From Aquibium carbonis (GTDB taxonomy: Bacteria; Pseudomonadota; Alphaproteobacteria; Rhizobiales; Rhizobiaceae), in NCBI RefSeq assembly GCF_003970795.1, contig NZ_RWKW01000054.1:1-43652 (forward strand): DNA of 43,652 nt, given 5' to 3'. Under the pieces are notes generated by a model that saw only the letters and a list, made by a program, of their open reading frames with translations, did no database searches and had not been told where the DNA came from. A program made the position numbers and the translations under genes. Below, piece by piece: positions 31,046-41,328 of this stretch (positions are counted from its first letter, which is position 1; each line of letters opens with the position of its first letter).

Positions 31046-31573
31046 TCAGTGCCCGCTCGGTGTGTTGGCGTTGAAGGTGGGCCGGTTCTTGCCGCCCTTG
31101 GCATCGCGGCGCTTCAGCGCGTTGTCGCGGATCTGCTCCTTGGTCAGGTAGTCGACCTGCTCGATCATGATCTCGTAGATCAGGTCGTCCCCGACCCGCT
31201 GGTTGATGCTGTCCTTCAGGCCGGTCCGCATCGCGTTGAGATCGACGCCCTCGACGCGCGAGAAGTCGATCGACGGGTTGGAGAACAGGAAGGTGTAGAC
31301 CTCGTCGACCAGCAGCGTGTCGATGGGAAGGGCGAGCTTCTTCAGCTTTTCGACATCGGCGGCATAGACGAGCTTCGAGAGGAAGTAGCCTTTCACGGCG
31401 CCCTCCTGGACCACGGGAACCGACATCATGTCGGTCTTCACGAATTCGAGCTTGCCATGATAGGGCGAGTCGCCGGTCGTCACCGGCTGCGCGCCGTTCA
31501 TCGAGTAGGAAACGAAGATCGTCCCGATCGTGACGCCGATGATCCAGACGGCCGCGACGACGAACTTGATCAT
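31046..31573 (-). CDS. Single-pass membrane protein of the flagellar operon, FliL-like topology
   Basis: A 175-residue protein with one N-terminal transmembrane helix (about 3-22) and a periplasmic domain. The segment LLVDEVYTFLFSNPSIDFSRVEGVDLNAMRTGLKD followed by INQRVGDDLIYEIMIEQVDYLTKEQ resembles the C-terminal half of FliL (a short helix, then INxxL and a beta strand before the end). A basic tail follows. It is the last gene of the fliR-side operon and overlaps the FlgN-like gene by 4 nt. Stator or motor support is possible. Rhizobial genomes normally carry a proper fliL elsewhere, so this would be a paralogue. I do not recognise a gene name. Confidence 0.65.
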   Translation of the reverse strand: MIKFVVAAVWIIGVTIGTIFVSYSMNGAQPVTTGDSPYHGKLEFVKTDMMSVPVVQEGAVKGYFLSKLVYAADVEKLKKLALPIDTLLVDEVYTFLFSNPSIDFSRVEGVDLNAMRTGLKDSINQRVGDDLIYEIMIEQVDYLTKEQIRDNALKRRDAKGGKNRPTFNANTPSGH

Positions 31574-31995
31574 GCCGTCCGCATCCGCTGGAAGGCGGCG
31601 GAATCATAGGTGCCGTCCGCTTCCGACTGCTCGATCGCATCCTGAATCAGGCCGGCCACCTCCGTCACCGCCTTGAGATGCGCGGCGATGGCGGCCTCGT
31701 TTTCCGCAAGCTTGCCGCGCAGGCGGATGATGCCGTCGCGGTTGGCCTGCAGGACCTCGGGCCGGATGTCGCGCACCGCCTTGTTGAGCTCGTAGAGATA
31801 GCGGCTCTTGCGGTCGTTGGAGGATTTCAGGTCGAAGCCGACATCGGTGCGGATCGCCTTGGTCTCGATCTCGACAGCTTCCTCGATGCGGGCGATGAGG
31901 CCGGGCAGGCTGGCGCCGCGCTGGCTCGCCTGCGGGTCGACGCGCGGCCGGGGGACGTTGACCGGTACCTGGGAATAGAGATCCTGTTCACTCAT
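31570..31995 (-). CDS. FlgN-like flagellar chaperone candidate
   Basis: A 141-residue all-helical protein. Helices with the FlgN pattern follow one another: LPGLIARIEEAVEIETKAI, KSRYLYELNKAVRDIR and a long NRDGIIRLRGKLAENEAAIAAHLKAVTEVAGLI. FlgN keeps the hook-junction proteins FlgK and FlgL soluble and delivers them to the export gate; both are encoded upstream in this cluster. The match is at pattern level only. It overlaps the FliL-like gene by 4 nt and follows the FlgJ-like gene by 19 nt. Confidence 0.6.
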   Translation of the reverse strand: MSEQDLYSQVPVNVPRPRVDPQASQRGASLPGLIARIEEAVEIETKAIRTDVGFDLKSSNDRKSRYLYELNKAVRDIRPEVLQANRDGIIRLRGKLAENEAAIAAHLKAVTEVAGLIQDAIEQSEADGTYDSAAFQRMRTA

Positions 31996-32014
31996 TGCCC
32001 CACTCCTCCCTCTG

Positions 32015-32587
32015 TCACCGCCCGGCGGTCACGCCGCCGGTCGTATCGCCCGCCAGGTCGACGACATTGCGCATGATGTTGCGCTGGATCTCCTGAACCA
32101 TCGCGACCGAGAGGAGCGACTGGGTGTCGGCGCGTTCGGTCTCCGCCGGATCACCCTTGATGCCGGCGACCGGGATACGCTTGTCCTGGTCCATGTAGTA
32201 GTCGCCGAGGACGCGGTCGGCGATGCCGATGCCGCCGCCCCTGGCCATCTGCTGCGCCAGTTCCTGGGCGAGGAAGCTCTTCCACATGTCGCCGGCGATG
32301 CCGGCGCCGTAGACGCTCTCGGCGTCCTGCGGCAGCATCGACTGGAGGAAGGTCTGGAGCACCATGGCCTCGAACTTCTGGAACGCCTCCGGCCGCTTTG
32401 CGGACGCGACGCGGCTTGCCACCGGGGCGTCGCGCAGGTCGGCAAGATTTTCGGGAACCTCGAAACCCGCCTTCGCGGCCACCCTGTCGACGATCGCGGC
32501 CAACCTGGCACGGGCGGCCTCAAGCGCTTCCGGCTCGACGGCGCGGGCCACGTCCATGATGATGTCGCTCGGCGGTGAGATGCTCAC
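32015..32587 (-). CDS. flgJ: Flagellar rod-binding protein (FlgJ N-terminal domain type)
   Basis: A 190-residue protein with the FlgJ rod-scaffold domain at about 65-125: KFEAMVLQTFLQSMLPQDAESVYGAGIAG followed by MWKSFLAQELAQQMARGGGIGIAD. There is no C-terminal muramidase domain, unlike enteric FlgJ, so rod penetration of peptidoglycan needs a separate enzyme. A lytic transglycosylase is encoded nearby at 42327-42887. This split arrangement is normal in alphaproteobacteria. It lies 60 nt after the FliJ-like gene in the same operon. Confidence 0.82.
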   Translation of the reverse strand: MSISPPSDIIMDVARAVEPEALEAARARLAAIVDRVAAKAGFEVPENLADLRDAPVASRVASAKRPEAFQKFEAMVLQTFLQSMLPQDAESVYGAGIAGDMWKSFLAQELAQQMARGGGIGIADRVLGDYYMDQDKRIPVAGIKGDPAETERADTQSLLSVAMVQEIQRNIMRNVVDLAGDTTGGVTAGR

Positions 32588-32647
32588 GGGGTGCCCTCGT
32601 GGACCATTTCCATGGACGGTTTTTCGCAGATCAAGCTTGCCGCAGGC

Positions 32648-33055
32648 TTACCCGTTCCCGCCGCCCCGCGAGGGCGGCAGGCCGAGCAGGCGCTCGACCG
32701 TCTCCAGCGCGCTGCGTTCCTCGGCCGCCCGTTCCTCGACCCTTACGGCGGCGCGGTAATCCTGCCCCACGCGGTCGGTGCGGGCAGTCTCCCTGGCGAT
32801 GTTGTCGGCCTCCCGCCGGGCGGCCTGGAGGTGGCGATCGCGCTTGTCGTGAGCCCTGACGATCGCGCGCTCGTAGAGTTCGGGGAACAGCCGCGACAGC
32901 GTCGCGTCGGTGTCCTTGCCGGAGGCGATCTCGGCGGCCTCGGCCTCGGCCTTGTGTGCGGCCCTCAACTCGTTGGCCCGGCGCATCTCGTGCATGGCCT
33001 TCAGCTGTTCCTGGACCCGCAGGATGCGCTTCAGCCGGTCGGAGCGGTTCGCCAT
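32648..33055 (-). CDS. fliJ: FliJ-like flagellar export protein
   Basis: A 135-residue protein that is almost entirely coiled coil, rich in Ala, Arg and Glu (SDRLKRILRVQEQLKAMHEMRRANELRAAH...). The size, the N-terminal RLKRILRVQEQL pattern and the position directly after fliR (four bases) fit FliJ, the ATPase-ring stalk that couples FliI to the FlhA gate. FliJ sequences diverge strongly, so the call depends on context. Confidence 0.65.
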   Translation of the reverse strand: MANRSDRLKRILRVQEQLKAMHEMRRANELRAAHKAEAEAAEIASGKDTDATLSRLFPELYERAIVRAHDKRDRHLQAARREADNIARETARTDRVGQDYRAAVRVEERAAEERSALETVERLLGLPPSRGGGNG

Positions 33056-33059
33056 CGCC

Positions 33060-33812
33060 TCACCGCCCCACCGTCATGGGCACGAACCCCTCGGCGAAAA
33101 GGCGCAATAGCGGCCCGATGCCCAGATACATCAGGAGCAGCCCGCCAACGAGGACGAAGGGCAGGGAGATGAAGTAGATGGGGATCTGCGGGGTCAGCTT
33201 GTTCAGCAGTCCGACCGCCAGGTTGACGACGATGCCGTAGGCGATGAAGGGGCTGCCGAGCTGGACCATGACCATGAAGCTCTCGCCGAGCGTGTCGGCA
33301 ATGTCTGTCAGCGCCGAGGCGGGGTTGAACAGGAGGTTCGGCGGGGCGACGCGGTAGGAGTTCACCAGCGCCTTGATGACGTCGTGGTGGAAATTCATGA
33401 TGAAGAGCAGCATCAGCGCCGAGAAGGTGATGAGGTTGGTGATCGCCGCCTGTGCGTCGTTCTCCTCCACCGCGCCGGTGACCATGTTGCCATAGCCCGA
33501 GACCATGGCGATGGTCGAACCGACGAACTGCAACGCCAGCACGTAGATGCGGGTGACCAGGCCGATCAGGGCGCCGATCAGAAGTTCGGAGACGACCATG
33601 CCGACGAGCACGGCCGGCTCGCGCGAGACGAACGGCGTGAGGCTGTCCCACAGATGCACGGTGATGGCGAAGGTGGCGGCGATGGCCACGAACAGCCGCA
33701 CCTGAAGCGGGACGCGGACGCTGGACAGGCCGGGCATGATCATGAAACAGGCGCCGACGCGGCAGAAGGCGAGGAAGGCGGCGAGGAGGAGCTGTTCGCT
33801 GGGCAGGGTCAC
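33060..33812 (-). CDS. fliR: Flagellar export gate protein FliR
   Basis: A 250-residue inner-membrane protein with six hydrophobic segments. Family features are the N-terminal [25 protein letters not shown], the central [14 protein letters not shown] (QxxGxxIxxxxG pattern) and [11 protein letters not shown]. It forms the FliPQR export gate with FliQ, encoded upstream, and FliP, encoded elsewhere. It overlaps flhA by 4 nt (ATGA). Confidence 0.95.
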   Translation of the reverse strand: MTLPSEQLLLAAFLAFCRVGACFMIMPGLSSVRVPLQVRLFVAIAATFAITVHLWDSLTPFVSREPAVLVGMVVSELLIGALIGLVTRIYVLALQFVGSTIAMVSGYGNMVTGAVEENDAQAAITNLITFSALMLLFIMNFHHDVIKALVNSYRVAPPNLLFNPASALTDIADTLGESFMVMVQLGSPFIAYGIVVNLAVGLLNKLTPQIPIYFISLPFVLVGGLLLMYLGIGPLLRLFAEGFVPMTVGR

Positions 33813-35899
33813 GAGAAGGAACCGAGGACGCGGATCTCGACACCCTTGGCGATCTCGACATGCGACAGCACCGGCAGCGTCGGGAAGAACCGCTCGATGA
33901 TCATCCGCACGTAGGGACGGGCATCCGGAGCCGTGACGATGACGAAGCGTTCGCCGGCGTCGAAATACTTGCGCACGACCTTGGCCGCTTCCTGCCCGAA
34001 CTCCTCCAGCAGGCGCGGATCGATGTCGAACTCGCGGATTTCGCCCTTGGCGTCGCGCTTGAGCGACTGGTGGAAGGCGAGGTCCCAGCGGTTGCCGAGG
34101 CGCAGCACCTTGAGCACCCCGCCCGCCGTCAGGTCGCCGCAGATCTGCTGCGACATGCGGATGCGAACATGCTCGACGATCTGCTCGGTGCGGCGCACAT
34201 GCGGCGCGATCTCGGCGATGGCCTCGATGATCAGGTGCAGGTTGCGGATCGAGACGCGCTCGGCGAGCAGGAGCTTCAGCACGGCCTGCAGGCCGGGGTA
34301 GGAGATGTGCGAGGAGCAGATCTCGTCGGCTAGCTTCTTGTATTCCGGGTCGAGCCGCTCGATCAGCGCCTTCATGTCCTTGTAGGACAGAAGCTGCGGC
34401 AGGTTGTTGCGGATCACCTCGGACAGATGCGTCAGCAGGACGGAGAGATTGTCGGCATAGGCGTAGTTGTCGCGCTTCAGATCCTCGGCGAAGGTTTCCG
34501 GCACGGAATAGGCGCGCATGCCGAAGGCCGGCTCGCGCACCTCCTCGCCGGGCATGTCGGGAGGCTGGTTGCCGCCGAGCAGCACCATCACCTCGCCGAC
34601 CCGCATCTGATACTCGGCCACCACCGTGCCGTGGATCTTGATCTGGTAGGCCTTGGCGGGAATGGCGAAATCGTCGGTCAGGCGCACTTCCGGGACGACG
34701 AAGCCGTAGTCGAGCGCGAACTTCTTGCGCATCTTGCCCATGCGGAACGCCAGTTCCTGATGCGAGGCGAGGAGCCGCGTCGACAGCTGCTTGCCGATCA
34801 GGAGCTCGATCTCGGCGGTCTTGAGCGAGGACTTGACCGAGTTCTTGTCCTCCTGGACCTTCTCTTCCTCCTTCTGCTGCGTGGCGGCCGCCTGGGCATC
34901 GCTGCGGCGCTTGGCTCGGCGGGGTATGACGAAGGCGACGAGGCTGAGCGCCAGCGCCAGCGCCATGAAGGGAAAGAACGGCAGGCCCGGCATGACCGCC
35001 AGGGCAAACAACAGCGAGGCGGCGACGTAGAGCGCGCGCGGATAGGCGGCGAGCTGGCCCATCACCGCCTGGTTGGCCGCACCGCGGGTGCCGCCCTTGG
35101 ACACCAGCAGGCCGGCGGCGAGCGACACGATCAGCGCCGGGATCTGCGTCACCAGTCCATCGCCGACCGAGAGCTTCACGAAGACGTCGGCCGCCTCGCC
35201 GATGCTCATGCCGTGCCGGCCATAGCCGATGGCGATGCCGCCGACGATGTTGACCGCGGTGATGATCAGGCCGGCGATCGCATCGCCGCGGACGAACTTG
35301 GAGGCGCCGTCCATCGAGCCGAAGAAGGAGCTTTCCTCCTCGAGTTCGCGGCGGCGCGCCTGCGCCTCCTTCTCGTTGATGATGCCGGCGGAGAGGTCGG
35401 CATCGATCGACATCTGCTTGCCGGGGATGGCGTCGAGGGTGAAGCGCGCGCCCACTTCGGCGATGCGGGTCGAGCCCTTGGTGATGACGATGAAGTTGAC
35501 GATGACGAGGATCATGAAAACGATCAGCCCGATGACGAAGTCGCCGCTCATCACCAGGTTGGAAAAGCCGCCGATGACGTAGCCGGCCGCGTGGGTGCCC
35601 TCGTTGCCATGCGCCAGGATCACGCGCGTCGTGGCGATGTTGAGCGCCAGCCGCAGCATCGTCGCCAGAAGGAGGATGGTGGGAAAGGACGAGAAGTCGA
35701 GCGGCCGCGGAATCCAGAGCGCCACCATCAGGATCAGGACGGACAGCGCGATCGACACCGCCAGGCCCATGTCGATCATGAAGGACGGGATCGGCAGGAA
35801 CAGCACCGACAGGATCGTGATGATGCCCATCGCGAAGTAGACGTCGCGGCTGTTGCGTTCGGCCGCCGCCGGTATCGGCGTGATGGTCACGTTGGCCAT
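33809..35899 (-). CDS. flhA: Flagellar export gate protein FlhA
   Basis: A 696-residue protein. Eight transmembrane helices occupy about 20-330; the first cytoplasmic loop contains the FHIPEP signature region [30 protein letters not shown] (proton-channel loop). A linker ([12 protein letters not shown]) leads to the cytoplasmic ring domain (about 365-696) that docks chaperone-substrate complexes. The length is standard. It lies 99 nt after fliQ, a gap holding only weak repeats, and overlaps fliR by 4 nt. Confidence 0.97.
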   Translation of the reverse strand: MANVTITPIPAAAERNSRDVYFAMGIITILSVLFLPIPSFMIDMGLAVSIALSVLILMVALWIPRPLDFSSFPTILLLATMLRLALNIATTRVILAHGNEGTHAAGYVIGGFSNLVMSGDFVIGLIVFMILVIVNFIVITKGSTRIAEVGARFTLDAIPGKQMSIDADLSAGIINEKEAQARRRELEEESSFFGSMDGASKFVRGDAIAGLIITAVNIVGGIAIGYGRHGMSIGEAADVFVKLSVGDGLVTQIPALIVSLAAGLLVSKGGTRGAANQAVMGQLAAYPRALYVAASLLFALAVMPGLPFFPFMALALALSLVAFVIPRRAKRRSDAQAAATQQKEEEKVQEDKNSVKSSLKTAEIELLIGKQLSTRLLASHQELAFRMGKMRKKFALDYGFVVPEVRLTDDFAIPAKAYQIKIHGTVVAEYQMRVGEVMVLLGGNQPPDMPGEEVREPAFGMRAYSVPETFAEDLKRDNYAYADNLSVLLTHLSEVIRNNLPQLLSYKDMKALIERLDPEYKKLADEICSSHISYPGLQAVLKLLLAERVSIRNLHLIIEAIAEIAPHVRRTEQIVEHVRIRMSQQICGDLTAGGVLKVLRLGNRWDLAFHQSLKRDAKGEIREFDIDPRLLEEFGQEAAKVVRKYFDAGERFVIVTAPDARPYVRMIIERFFPTLPVLSHVEIAKGVEIRVLGSFS

Positions 35900-35998
35900 C
35901 GGTCAGCGTCTCTCCTGGCTCTCCACAAGCGTCAGGCTTTAGCGGCCCAAGCTTGCGCGAGGGTGAGCGCGCGAATGCGCGCCGACGGGGAAGTGGCC

Positions 35999-36265
35999 TC
36001 AGAAGCCGTTCTGGATGCGCTGGAAGATGACGTTGGTGAAGGTGGAGAGCTGGGCGCCGACGAAGGGTCCCGACAGGGCGACGGCGAGCAGGATCGACAC
36101 GATCTTCGGCACGAAGGTGAGCGTGATCTCCTGGACCTGCGTCAACGCCTGCACGAGGGCGATGGACACGCCGACGAGCATGGCGACGACCACCGCCGGC
36201 CCGGAGGCCAGGAGCACGGTCCAGATCGCGTACTGGACGATCTCGAGTGCGTCGATCTCGTTCAT
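35999..36265 (-). CDS. fliQ: Flagellar export gate protein FliQ
   Basis: An 88-residue protein with two transmembrane helices (about 16-40 and 55-78) and the family sequence VQALTQVQEITLTFVPKI between them. It assembles with FliP and FliR. The ATG at 36265 (MNEIDALEI) matches the family start; the frame stays open for another 81 nt upstream without similarity. It lies 37 nt after flgD. Confidence 0.95.
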   Translation of the reverse strand: MNEIDALEIVQYAIWTVLLASGPAVVVAMLVGVSIALVQALTQVQEITLTFVPKIVSILLAVALSGPFVGAQLSTFTNVIFQRIQNGF

Positions 36266-36302
36266 GTCGGTCCTCGGGCGGGCGGAAAGGCCGCGCGCCG
36301 TG

Positions 36303-36689
36303 TCAGCTGATCGTGACGCCGGCCCCGAGCGGCACCGTCTCGCCATTGTCGAGGATGGCGGTGACGCCGTCGGTCGTGATCCCCGTCGCGATGACGGTGC
36401 CCGTGGTGCCGTCGAGCGCGGTCACGGTGCGGCCGATGATGCTCGCGGCCTGGCCGAGCAGGGTCATCTGCAGAAGGGAGTCCAGCTTGGCGTTCGTCTG
36501 CACAGTCTGCTCCACCTGCGAGAAGGTGGCAAGCTGGGCGACGTAGTCGGTCGAGTCCATCGGCGCGGTCGGATCCTGGTTCTTCATCTGCGTGACGAGG
36601 AGCCGAAGGAAGGATTCGTAGTCGACCGTGGTGGATTTTGCGAGGCTGGCGGTCGAGGCGGTCGCGCCCGTGACGGCAGGAACGGTCAT
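36303..36689 (-). CDS. flgD: Flagellar hook capping protein FlgD, short form
   Basis: A 128-residue protein. The conserved FlgD N-terminal block is complete: [38 protein letters not shown], then [16 protein letters not shown]. The C-terminal FlnD/TUDOR-like domain of enteric FlgD (about 230 residues) is largely absent, leaving one beta segment. Short FlgD is usual in rhizobia. FlgD caps the growing hook while FlgE polymerises. The start overlaps the flbT stop by 4 nt. Confidence 0.92.
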   Translation of the reverse strand: MTVPAVTGATASTASLAKSTTVDYESFLRLLVTQMKNQDPTAPMDSTDYVAQLATFSQVEQTVQTNAKLDSLLQMTLLGQAASIIGRTVTALDGTTGTVIATGITTDGVTAILDNGETVPLGAGVTIS

Positions 36690-37132
36690 GATGCGAGCGC
36701 CTCCAGCGCGTCGGGAGCAAGGGGGGGAGCCAGGTCGCGCTGCTCGGCCATGATCGCGGCTTCGATCGGGAACAGGCTGCGGATGAGTTTCAGCGCGTCG
36801 TAGATGTGGTCTTCGGCCACGAGACGGTCGGCATGCTTGAGCGAAGCCAGCACCTGGTCGTTGGTGAAGGTGGCGAGCAGCATCGGCAGCGATCGCCTGA
36901 ACATTTCGCGCGCCGGCGCCGATTCCTCCGGGTTCATCAGCATGACCTGCACGATGAAGTAGAGCTGGCGCAGGGGGGTCGATGCCTTTTCCGGCTGCAT
37001 GACGTGGTTTTCGAGCAGGAACTGCACGTCGTTCAGGAACTCGATCGAGGTCTTGCGATCGACCCGCACCACGGCGCCGTTGATGTAGATCTTCTCGTTC
37101 GCCTTGAGAGAGATGCGCAGGGTGTTCTTCAT
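36686..37132 (-). CDS. flbT: Flagellin expression regulator FlbT
   Basis: A 148-residue cytoplasmic protein. [45 protein letters not shown] is the FlbT signature. In Caulobacter FlbT binds flagellin mRNA and blocks its translation until the hook is finished; in rhizobia its effect can be activating. It overlaps flgD and flaF by 4 nt each. The ATG at 37132 fits the family, although the frame is open further upstream. Confidence 0.95.
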   Translation of the reverse strand: MKNTLRISLKANEKIYINGAVVRVDRKTSIEFLNDVQFLLENHVMQPEKASTPLRQLYFIVQVMLMNPEESAPAREMFRRSLPMLLATFTNDQVLASLKHADRLVAEDHIYDALKLIRSLFPIEAAIMAEQRDLAPPLAPDALEALAS

Positions 37133-37476
37133 TGGATCCCGTCCCTGATGATCTGCGAAACCTCGATCAGCCCGTCGAAATTGTCGGACTGGCCCTGCCG
37201 CACGGCCTCGCCCTCGCGCAGGAGCCACAGCCCGATGGAGATGAGGTTGGCGCGCAGTTCGGACGGCAACTCGTTGTCGTTGCTGGCCAGGTCCTCGATG
37301 AAGGTGGTCCAGACGCGACTGAGGAAATGCAGGGCCTCGATGGCCTGCATCGAGTTCGTGCCCTTGTCGCGCGCGGCCATGAGGAGGTCGATCGACCGCG
37401 ACAGCAATTGCCGCTCGCGGTCCTTCGCGTCTGCAACCGAATCGGTTTGGATTTCGGCGTATGAGAACTGATACAT
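37129..37476 (-). CDS. flaF: Flagellar biosynthesis regulator FlaF
   Basis: A 115-residue helical protein. Family motifs are [41 protein letters not shown] and [20 protein letters not shown]. In Caulobacter FlaF is needed for flagellin synthesis and secretion and works against FlbT, encoded by the next gene with a 4-nt overlap. [10 protein letters not shown] at 37476 is the conserved start. It follows flgL by 42 nt. Confidence 0.95.
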   Translation of the reverse strand: MYQFSYAEIQTDSVADAKDRERQLLSRSIDLLMAARDKGTNSMQAIEALHFLSRVWTTFIEDLASNDNELPSELRANLISIGLWLLREGEAVRQGQSDNFDGLIEVSQIIRDGIQ

Positions 37477-37518
37477 CGTTCTTCCGTTTTCGCTGCGGGC
37501 CGGGCCGGCCACGGTTCC

Positions 37519-38568
37519 TTACAACAGCCTGGTGAGGCTCAGTTGCTGGATCCGGGCAGTAAGGGCGTATGAGGTTTCGATCTGCGAGATCAACGCGTTT
37601 ACGCGGGTGGACGCTTCGTAGGGGTCGACGCCTTCGAGCTCGTTCAGGAAGGTCTTGAAGATGTCGATCTGCATCTCGACCCGCTCGGTGGCATTGCTGA
37701 TGCGCTGTTCGGTGAAGCCGACGCGGGCCTGCGTCTGGGCGATGTCGCCCAGCGCTTCGCCCACCATCCTGACGGCCTTGTCGGCGATGGCGATCAGAGC
37801 CTGATCGTTCAAGTCGCCGCTGAAGAGATTGGCGACCATCGCCGCGGCCATCGTCAGCTTGCGGATGCCCTCGACATTGGCGCTGACCGAGGTCTCGGCG
37901 GTTTCGTTCAGCGCGATGCGGGTGGTGATGCCCTGGTCGGAGGCGGACGACCAGTTCGTTTCCCAGCCGGAGCCGAAGAACTCGTCCCGGAGCGCCCCAT
38001 CGAGGAAGGCGGTCATCTGGTCGGCGGTAATCGCGTCGGCGGCCGGGTCGTCCGCCGCGAAGCCGAACTCGGCCAGGAATGCCGCGTCGATGGCGTCCTT
38101 CGGACCCGGTGCGCTGGCGTCGAAATAGTCTGCGAGCGGCACGACGTCGGTGTTGACGCCGGCAAAGACGTGCTCGCCGTTGAAGCTCGAATTGACGATG
38201 CCGGTGAGCGACTGGAGCATGGACACGGCGGCCTGGCGGGTGGTGGCCTGATCGGCGTCGCCCGACACCGCGGCGGCGAGCGCCGACAGGAAGGTGGAGG
38301 AACCCTCCGAGATCTGGCCGAGCGCGTTCTGCGTGGCGGTGAGGCGCGAGGCGACCAGCGAGTTGGTGCCGACGATCGTCTCCATCCGGACGATGTCGCG
38401 CGACAGCGTGACGGCCTTTCCCGTGCGCACGCCGATCGACAGTCCGAGATCCGCGACCCGTCCGGTCTGCACCTCCTTCTGTCCGGCGATCAGTTCGGTC
38501 TGCATCTTCGTCAGGGAGTAACGAAGCGCGTTTCGGATGGCATCGGTGGAGACGAAGTTGACCTTCAT
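37519..38568 (-). CDS. flgL: Flagellar hook-filament junction protein FlgL
   Basis: A 349-residue protein secreted through the flagellar apparatus. A flagellin-like N-terminal D0/D1 helix ([42 protein letters not shown]) and C-terminal helices ([42 protein letters not shown]) frame a variable middle. There is no signal peptide, as expected. It lies seven bases after flgK. Ordinary flagellins start differently, so FlgL is preferred, supported by flgK next door. Confidence 0.92.
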   Translation of the reverse strand: MKVNFVSTDAIRNALRYSLTKMQTELIAGQKEVQTGRVADLGLSIGVRTGKAVTLSRDIVRMETIVGTNSLVASRLTATQNALGQISEGSSTFLSALAAAVSGDADQATTRQAAVSMLQSLTGIVNSSFNGEHVFAGVNTDVVPLADYFDASAPGPKDAIDAAFLAEFGFAADDPAADAITADQMTAFLDGALRDEFFGSGWETNWSSASDQGITTRIALNETAETSVSANVEGIRKLTMAAAMVANLFSGDLNDQALIAIADKAVRMVGEALGDIAQTQARVGFTEQRISNATERVEMQIDIFKTFLNELEGVDPYEASTRVNALISQIETSYALTARIQQLSLTRLL

Positions 38569-38575
38569 GGCGCTA

Positions 38576-40036
38576 TCACACCAGTTCCAGGAGGGCGGCC
38601 ATCATCCGGTCGACCGTGCTGATGATGCGGGCGGACGCCTCGTAGGCGTGTTCGAGGTCGAGCAGCAGGGCCATTTCCGTGTCGACGTTGACGCCTGTCT
38701 CGTTCGACAGCGCCTCGGCGGTTCGGACCATCATGGCGCTGGCGCCGAGGGCGGCGCTGGAGGATTGCTGACGCAACCCTTCGATCCAGCCGATGGAATT
38801 CGCGCCGAACTCGGCGAGGCTGACATTGGCCGCGATGCCCGCCGACGTGTCGAAGACGATGGGTGCGTCGATACGGTCGGCCAGGCCGATCAGCAAGGTG
38901 GCGAAGGACGCGCCCCCCAGCGTGTTGGCGACATAGTCGCCGCCATTGGCGCCGCCATCGCGCAGAAGCACCGGATCGCCGCCCTGCTCGCTGTCGAAGG
39001 CGGCATTCACGGTGATCATCGACGCGAGGCCCTGGGTGACCACTCCGTCGATCGGCAGGTCCGGCCCGCCGCTCCAGGTGAAGAGACCCGCCAGGGCGGG
39101 CGCGCCGCCGCCCGTCTGGTCGAGTTCGGCAAAGGCGAAGATGGCCCCGCGCGCGATCTCGTCCAGCTGTGTCTGCATGGTGACGGCGACGTCGTCGCGC
39201 AGCTTCACCAGCGCGCCGAGAGTGCCGGAAATGGCGCTGGCGTCCTGCGTCGCGGCGGTGACGGGGATGCCGTCGACATAGACGGAATTGCCGACCATGC
39301 CCGGTCCGAACGAGGCGGTGGGTTCGAAGGTCACCTGGCGGGGGATGGTTTCGAACAGGGTTGCGCCGTCGGCGGTCATGATGACCATGTCGTCATTGCC
39401 GCGCGAATAGGTCGAGATCGGGATGTACTGCGCGATGTCGGAGAGGATGGCGTTGCGCTGGTCGATGAAGCTGTTGGGGTCGCGACCCGTCGCGGTCGCG
39501 GAGATGACCTGCCTGTTGGCGATCTCGAAATCGGCCAGAAGCTTGTTGATGTCCGTGACGGCCGCCTTGATCTCGACATCGGCGCTGGTGCGGATGTTCT
39601 GGATCGCATCCGAGCCATCGTTGAGGGAGCGGACGAGCTGGCGTGCGGCGTCGATGGCACCTTCTGCGAGGTTGGAGCTCGAGGGCGTGGCGGAATAGAG
39701 CTGGATCGCGTCGCGCAACGCGGCCAGCGCTGTGGTGGGCGAGGAGGCGTTGTTGGTGCCGTTCACCGCCGTGGCGAGGTTGTCGAGCCCGGACAAGAGC
39801 CGCTGCTGGCCCTGCCAGTCGGATGCGGCGCGCAGGTTCTGCTTGAACAGGGCATCGTTGGTTGCTCGACGGACTTCGGAGACGCGCACGCCTCCGTCGG
39901 TGCTCGCAAGGACCGCCGTTCGCCGGGCATAGTCTGCATTGCCGGCGTTCGTGATGTTCTGCGAGACGACGCTCGTGCGCTTGGACGTCGCGAGCAACGC
40001 GCTCTGGGCGATGTTGAGCGCCGTTGTCAGCGACAT
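38576..40036 (-). CDS. flgK: Flagellar hook-associated protein FlgK
   Basis: A 486-residue first hook-filament junction protein. The N-terminus SLTTALNIAQSALLATSKRTSVVSQNITNAGNADYARR is the rod/hook family signature with the FlgK extension. VQAEPA-type middle strands are followed by the C-terminal ETGVNVDTEMALLLDLEHAYEASARIISTVDRMMAALLELV, diagnostic for FlgK. It lies 32 nt after flgE. Confidence 0.95.
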   Translation of the reverse strand: MSLTTALNIAQSALLATSKRTSVVSQNITNAGNADYARRTAVLASTDGGVRVSEVRRATNDALFKQNLRAASDWQGQQRLLSGLDNLATAVNGTNNASSPTTALAALRDAIQLYSATPSSSNLAEGAIDAARQLVRSLNDGSDAIQNIRTSADVEIKAAVTDINKLLADFEIANRQVISATATGRDPNSFIDQRNAILSDIAQYIPISTYSRGNDDMVIMTADGATLFETIPRQVTFEPTASFGPGMVGNSVYVDGIPVTAATQDASAISGTLGALVKLRDDVAVTMQTQLDEIARGAIFAFAELDQTGGGAPALAGLFTWSGGPDLPIDGVVTQGLASMITVNAAFDSEQGGDPVLLRDGGANGGDYVANTLGGASFATLLIGLADRIDAPIVFDTSAGIAANVSLAEFGANSIGWIEGLRQQSSSAALGASAMMVRTAEALSNETGVNVDTEMALLLDLEHAYEASARIISTVDRMMAALLELV

Positions 40037-40068
40037 CCGTCACCACTCTCCGGGCCGGGCATGCGGGT

Positions 40069-41328
40069 TTACCTCTTCAGATTCACGAGGATGTCCATCA
40101 GCTCGGAGCCGGTCTGGAACACCTTCGAATTGGCGGTGTAGCTGCGCTGCGCCTCGATCATGGCGGTCAGTTCCTCGCCGATGTCGACGTTGGACGCCTC
40201 GAGCGCGCCGGAGCTGATGGAGCCGAGTCCGCCGGAATCGGCAAAGCCCAGATACACGTCGCCGGAACTCGGGCTCTGGCTGAAGACGTTGCCGGAGCCG
40301 ATGATCAGCTGGTCGGGGCTGCGCACGTTGGCAAGCGGGATCTTGTAGAGCGCCTGCATCGTGCCGTTCTCGTAACGGGCGTAGACGGTGCCATCCTGGC
40401 CGATCTTGATTTCCTTGACCGCTGCCGCCGCACTGCCGTTCACATTGGCTTCGCCGGGGGTGTAGCTGGTGGCCAGCTGGCTCATCTTGGTCAGGTTGAG
40501 CGTCAGCGTCTCGCCGCCGGGAACCGGAATCGCGAGGCTGGTGATGCTCGACGCATCGAGCTGACCATTGGTGCCGTCGAAGATCAGCATGTCGGATGCG
40601 ATGGGGCCGGACGCATAGGGAAAGCCGGTATTGGCGGTGCCGTCGGCCTGGTTGAAGACCGTGATCTCCCACTCGTGATCGGCGGTCTTGGAGTAGTAGA
40701 TGTCGAGCAGGACCTCGCCGCCGAGGCTGTCATAGACCACGAGCGAGGTCTTGTTGGTGTATTCGGCGCCGGCGGCGTTGGTGGAGGGCAGCAGCGCCGG
40801 ATCGACCTCGCTGGCATTGGCCGGAAGATTGGCGGCTATGCTGCCGGCCGTGGTGGGAATGGCGGACATCGACTGCTGGACGACGGTGACCGGCTCCAGG
40901 CCGGCGAAGGAGTTGGCGACGGGGCTCGGATCGCCGTTGGCGAAGCTGTAGCCCAGCAGATAGAAGCCGGCCGCGTTGACGAGCCGTCCCTGGTCGTCGG
41001 GCACGAAGGAGCCGGCACGGGTGAGGAAGGGCTGGCCGGATTCGTCCTGGACGACGAAGAAGCCGGCGCCCTCGATCGCCAGGTCCGTCGCCGAGGGCGT
41101 GTACTGGATGACGCCCTGGCGCGAGACGGAGGCGCGCACGTCGCTGACGATGCCGCCCGAGGCATAGTAGCCATCCGACGAGCCGATCACGAGGGTGGAG
41201 AATTCGATGGTCGATTTCTTGTAGCCGTTGGTGCCGGCATTGGCGATGTTGTCGGCGACCGTACCCAACCGGTTGGACTGGCCCTGCATGCCGGACACCC
41301 CTGTCCGCATCATCCCGTAGAGGCTCAT
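40069..41328 (-). CDS. flgE: Flagellar hook protein FlgE
   Basis: A 419-residue hook subunit. The N-terminal rod signature MSLYGMMRTGVSGMQGQSNRLGTVADNIANAGTNGYKKS and the C-terminal LEASNVDIGEELTAMIEAQRSYTANSKVFQTGSELMDILVNLKR form the D0 coiled coil; ASGGIVSDVRASVSRQG begins the conserved D1 part. The ATG at 41328 is the family start. It opens the flgE-flgK-flgL-flaF-flbT-flgD run, 146 nt after rem, with a stem-loop in the gap. Confidence 0.95.
   Translation of the reverse strand: MSLYGMMRTGVSGMQGQSNRLGTVADNIANAGTNGYKKSTIEFSTLVIGSSDGYYASGGIVSDVRASVSRQGVIQYTPSATDLAIEGAGFFVVQDESGQPFLTRAGSFVPDDQGRLVNAAGFYLLGYSFANGDPSPVANSFAGLEPVTVVQQSMSAIPTTAGSIAANLPANASEVDPALLPSTNAAGAEYTNKTSLVVYDSLGGEVLLDIYYSKTADHEWEITVFNQADGTANTGFPYASGPIASDMLIFDGTNGQLDASSITSLAIPVPGGETLTLNLTKMSQLATSYTPGEANVNGSAAAAVKEIKIGQDGTVYARYENGTMQALYKIPLANVRSPDQLIIGSGNVFSQSPSSGDVYLGFADSGGLGSISSGALEASNVDIGEELTAMIEAQRSYTANSKVFQTGSELMDILVNLKR

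Noticed and set aside
36303-36689. FlgD as a truncated pseudogene
   Set aside because: The conserved N-terminal block is intact, both gene junctions overlap cleanly, and short FlgD is normal in rhizobia.
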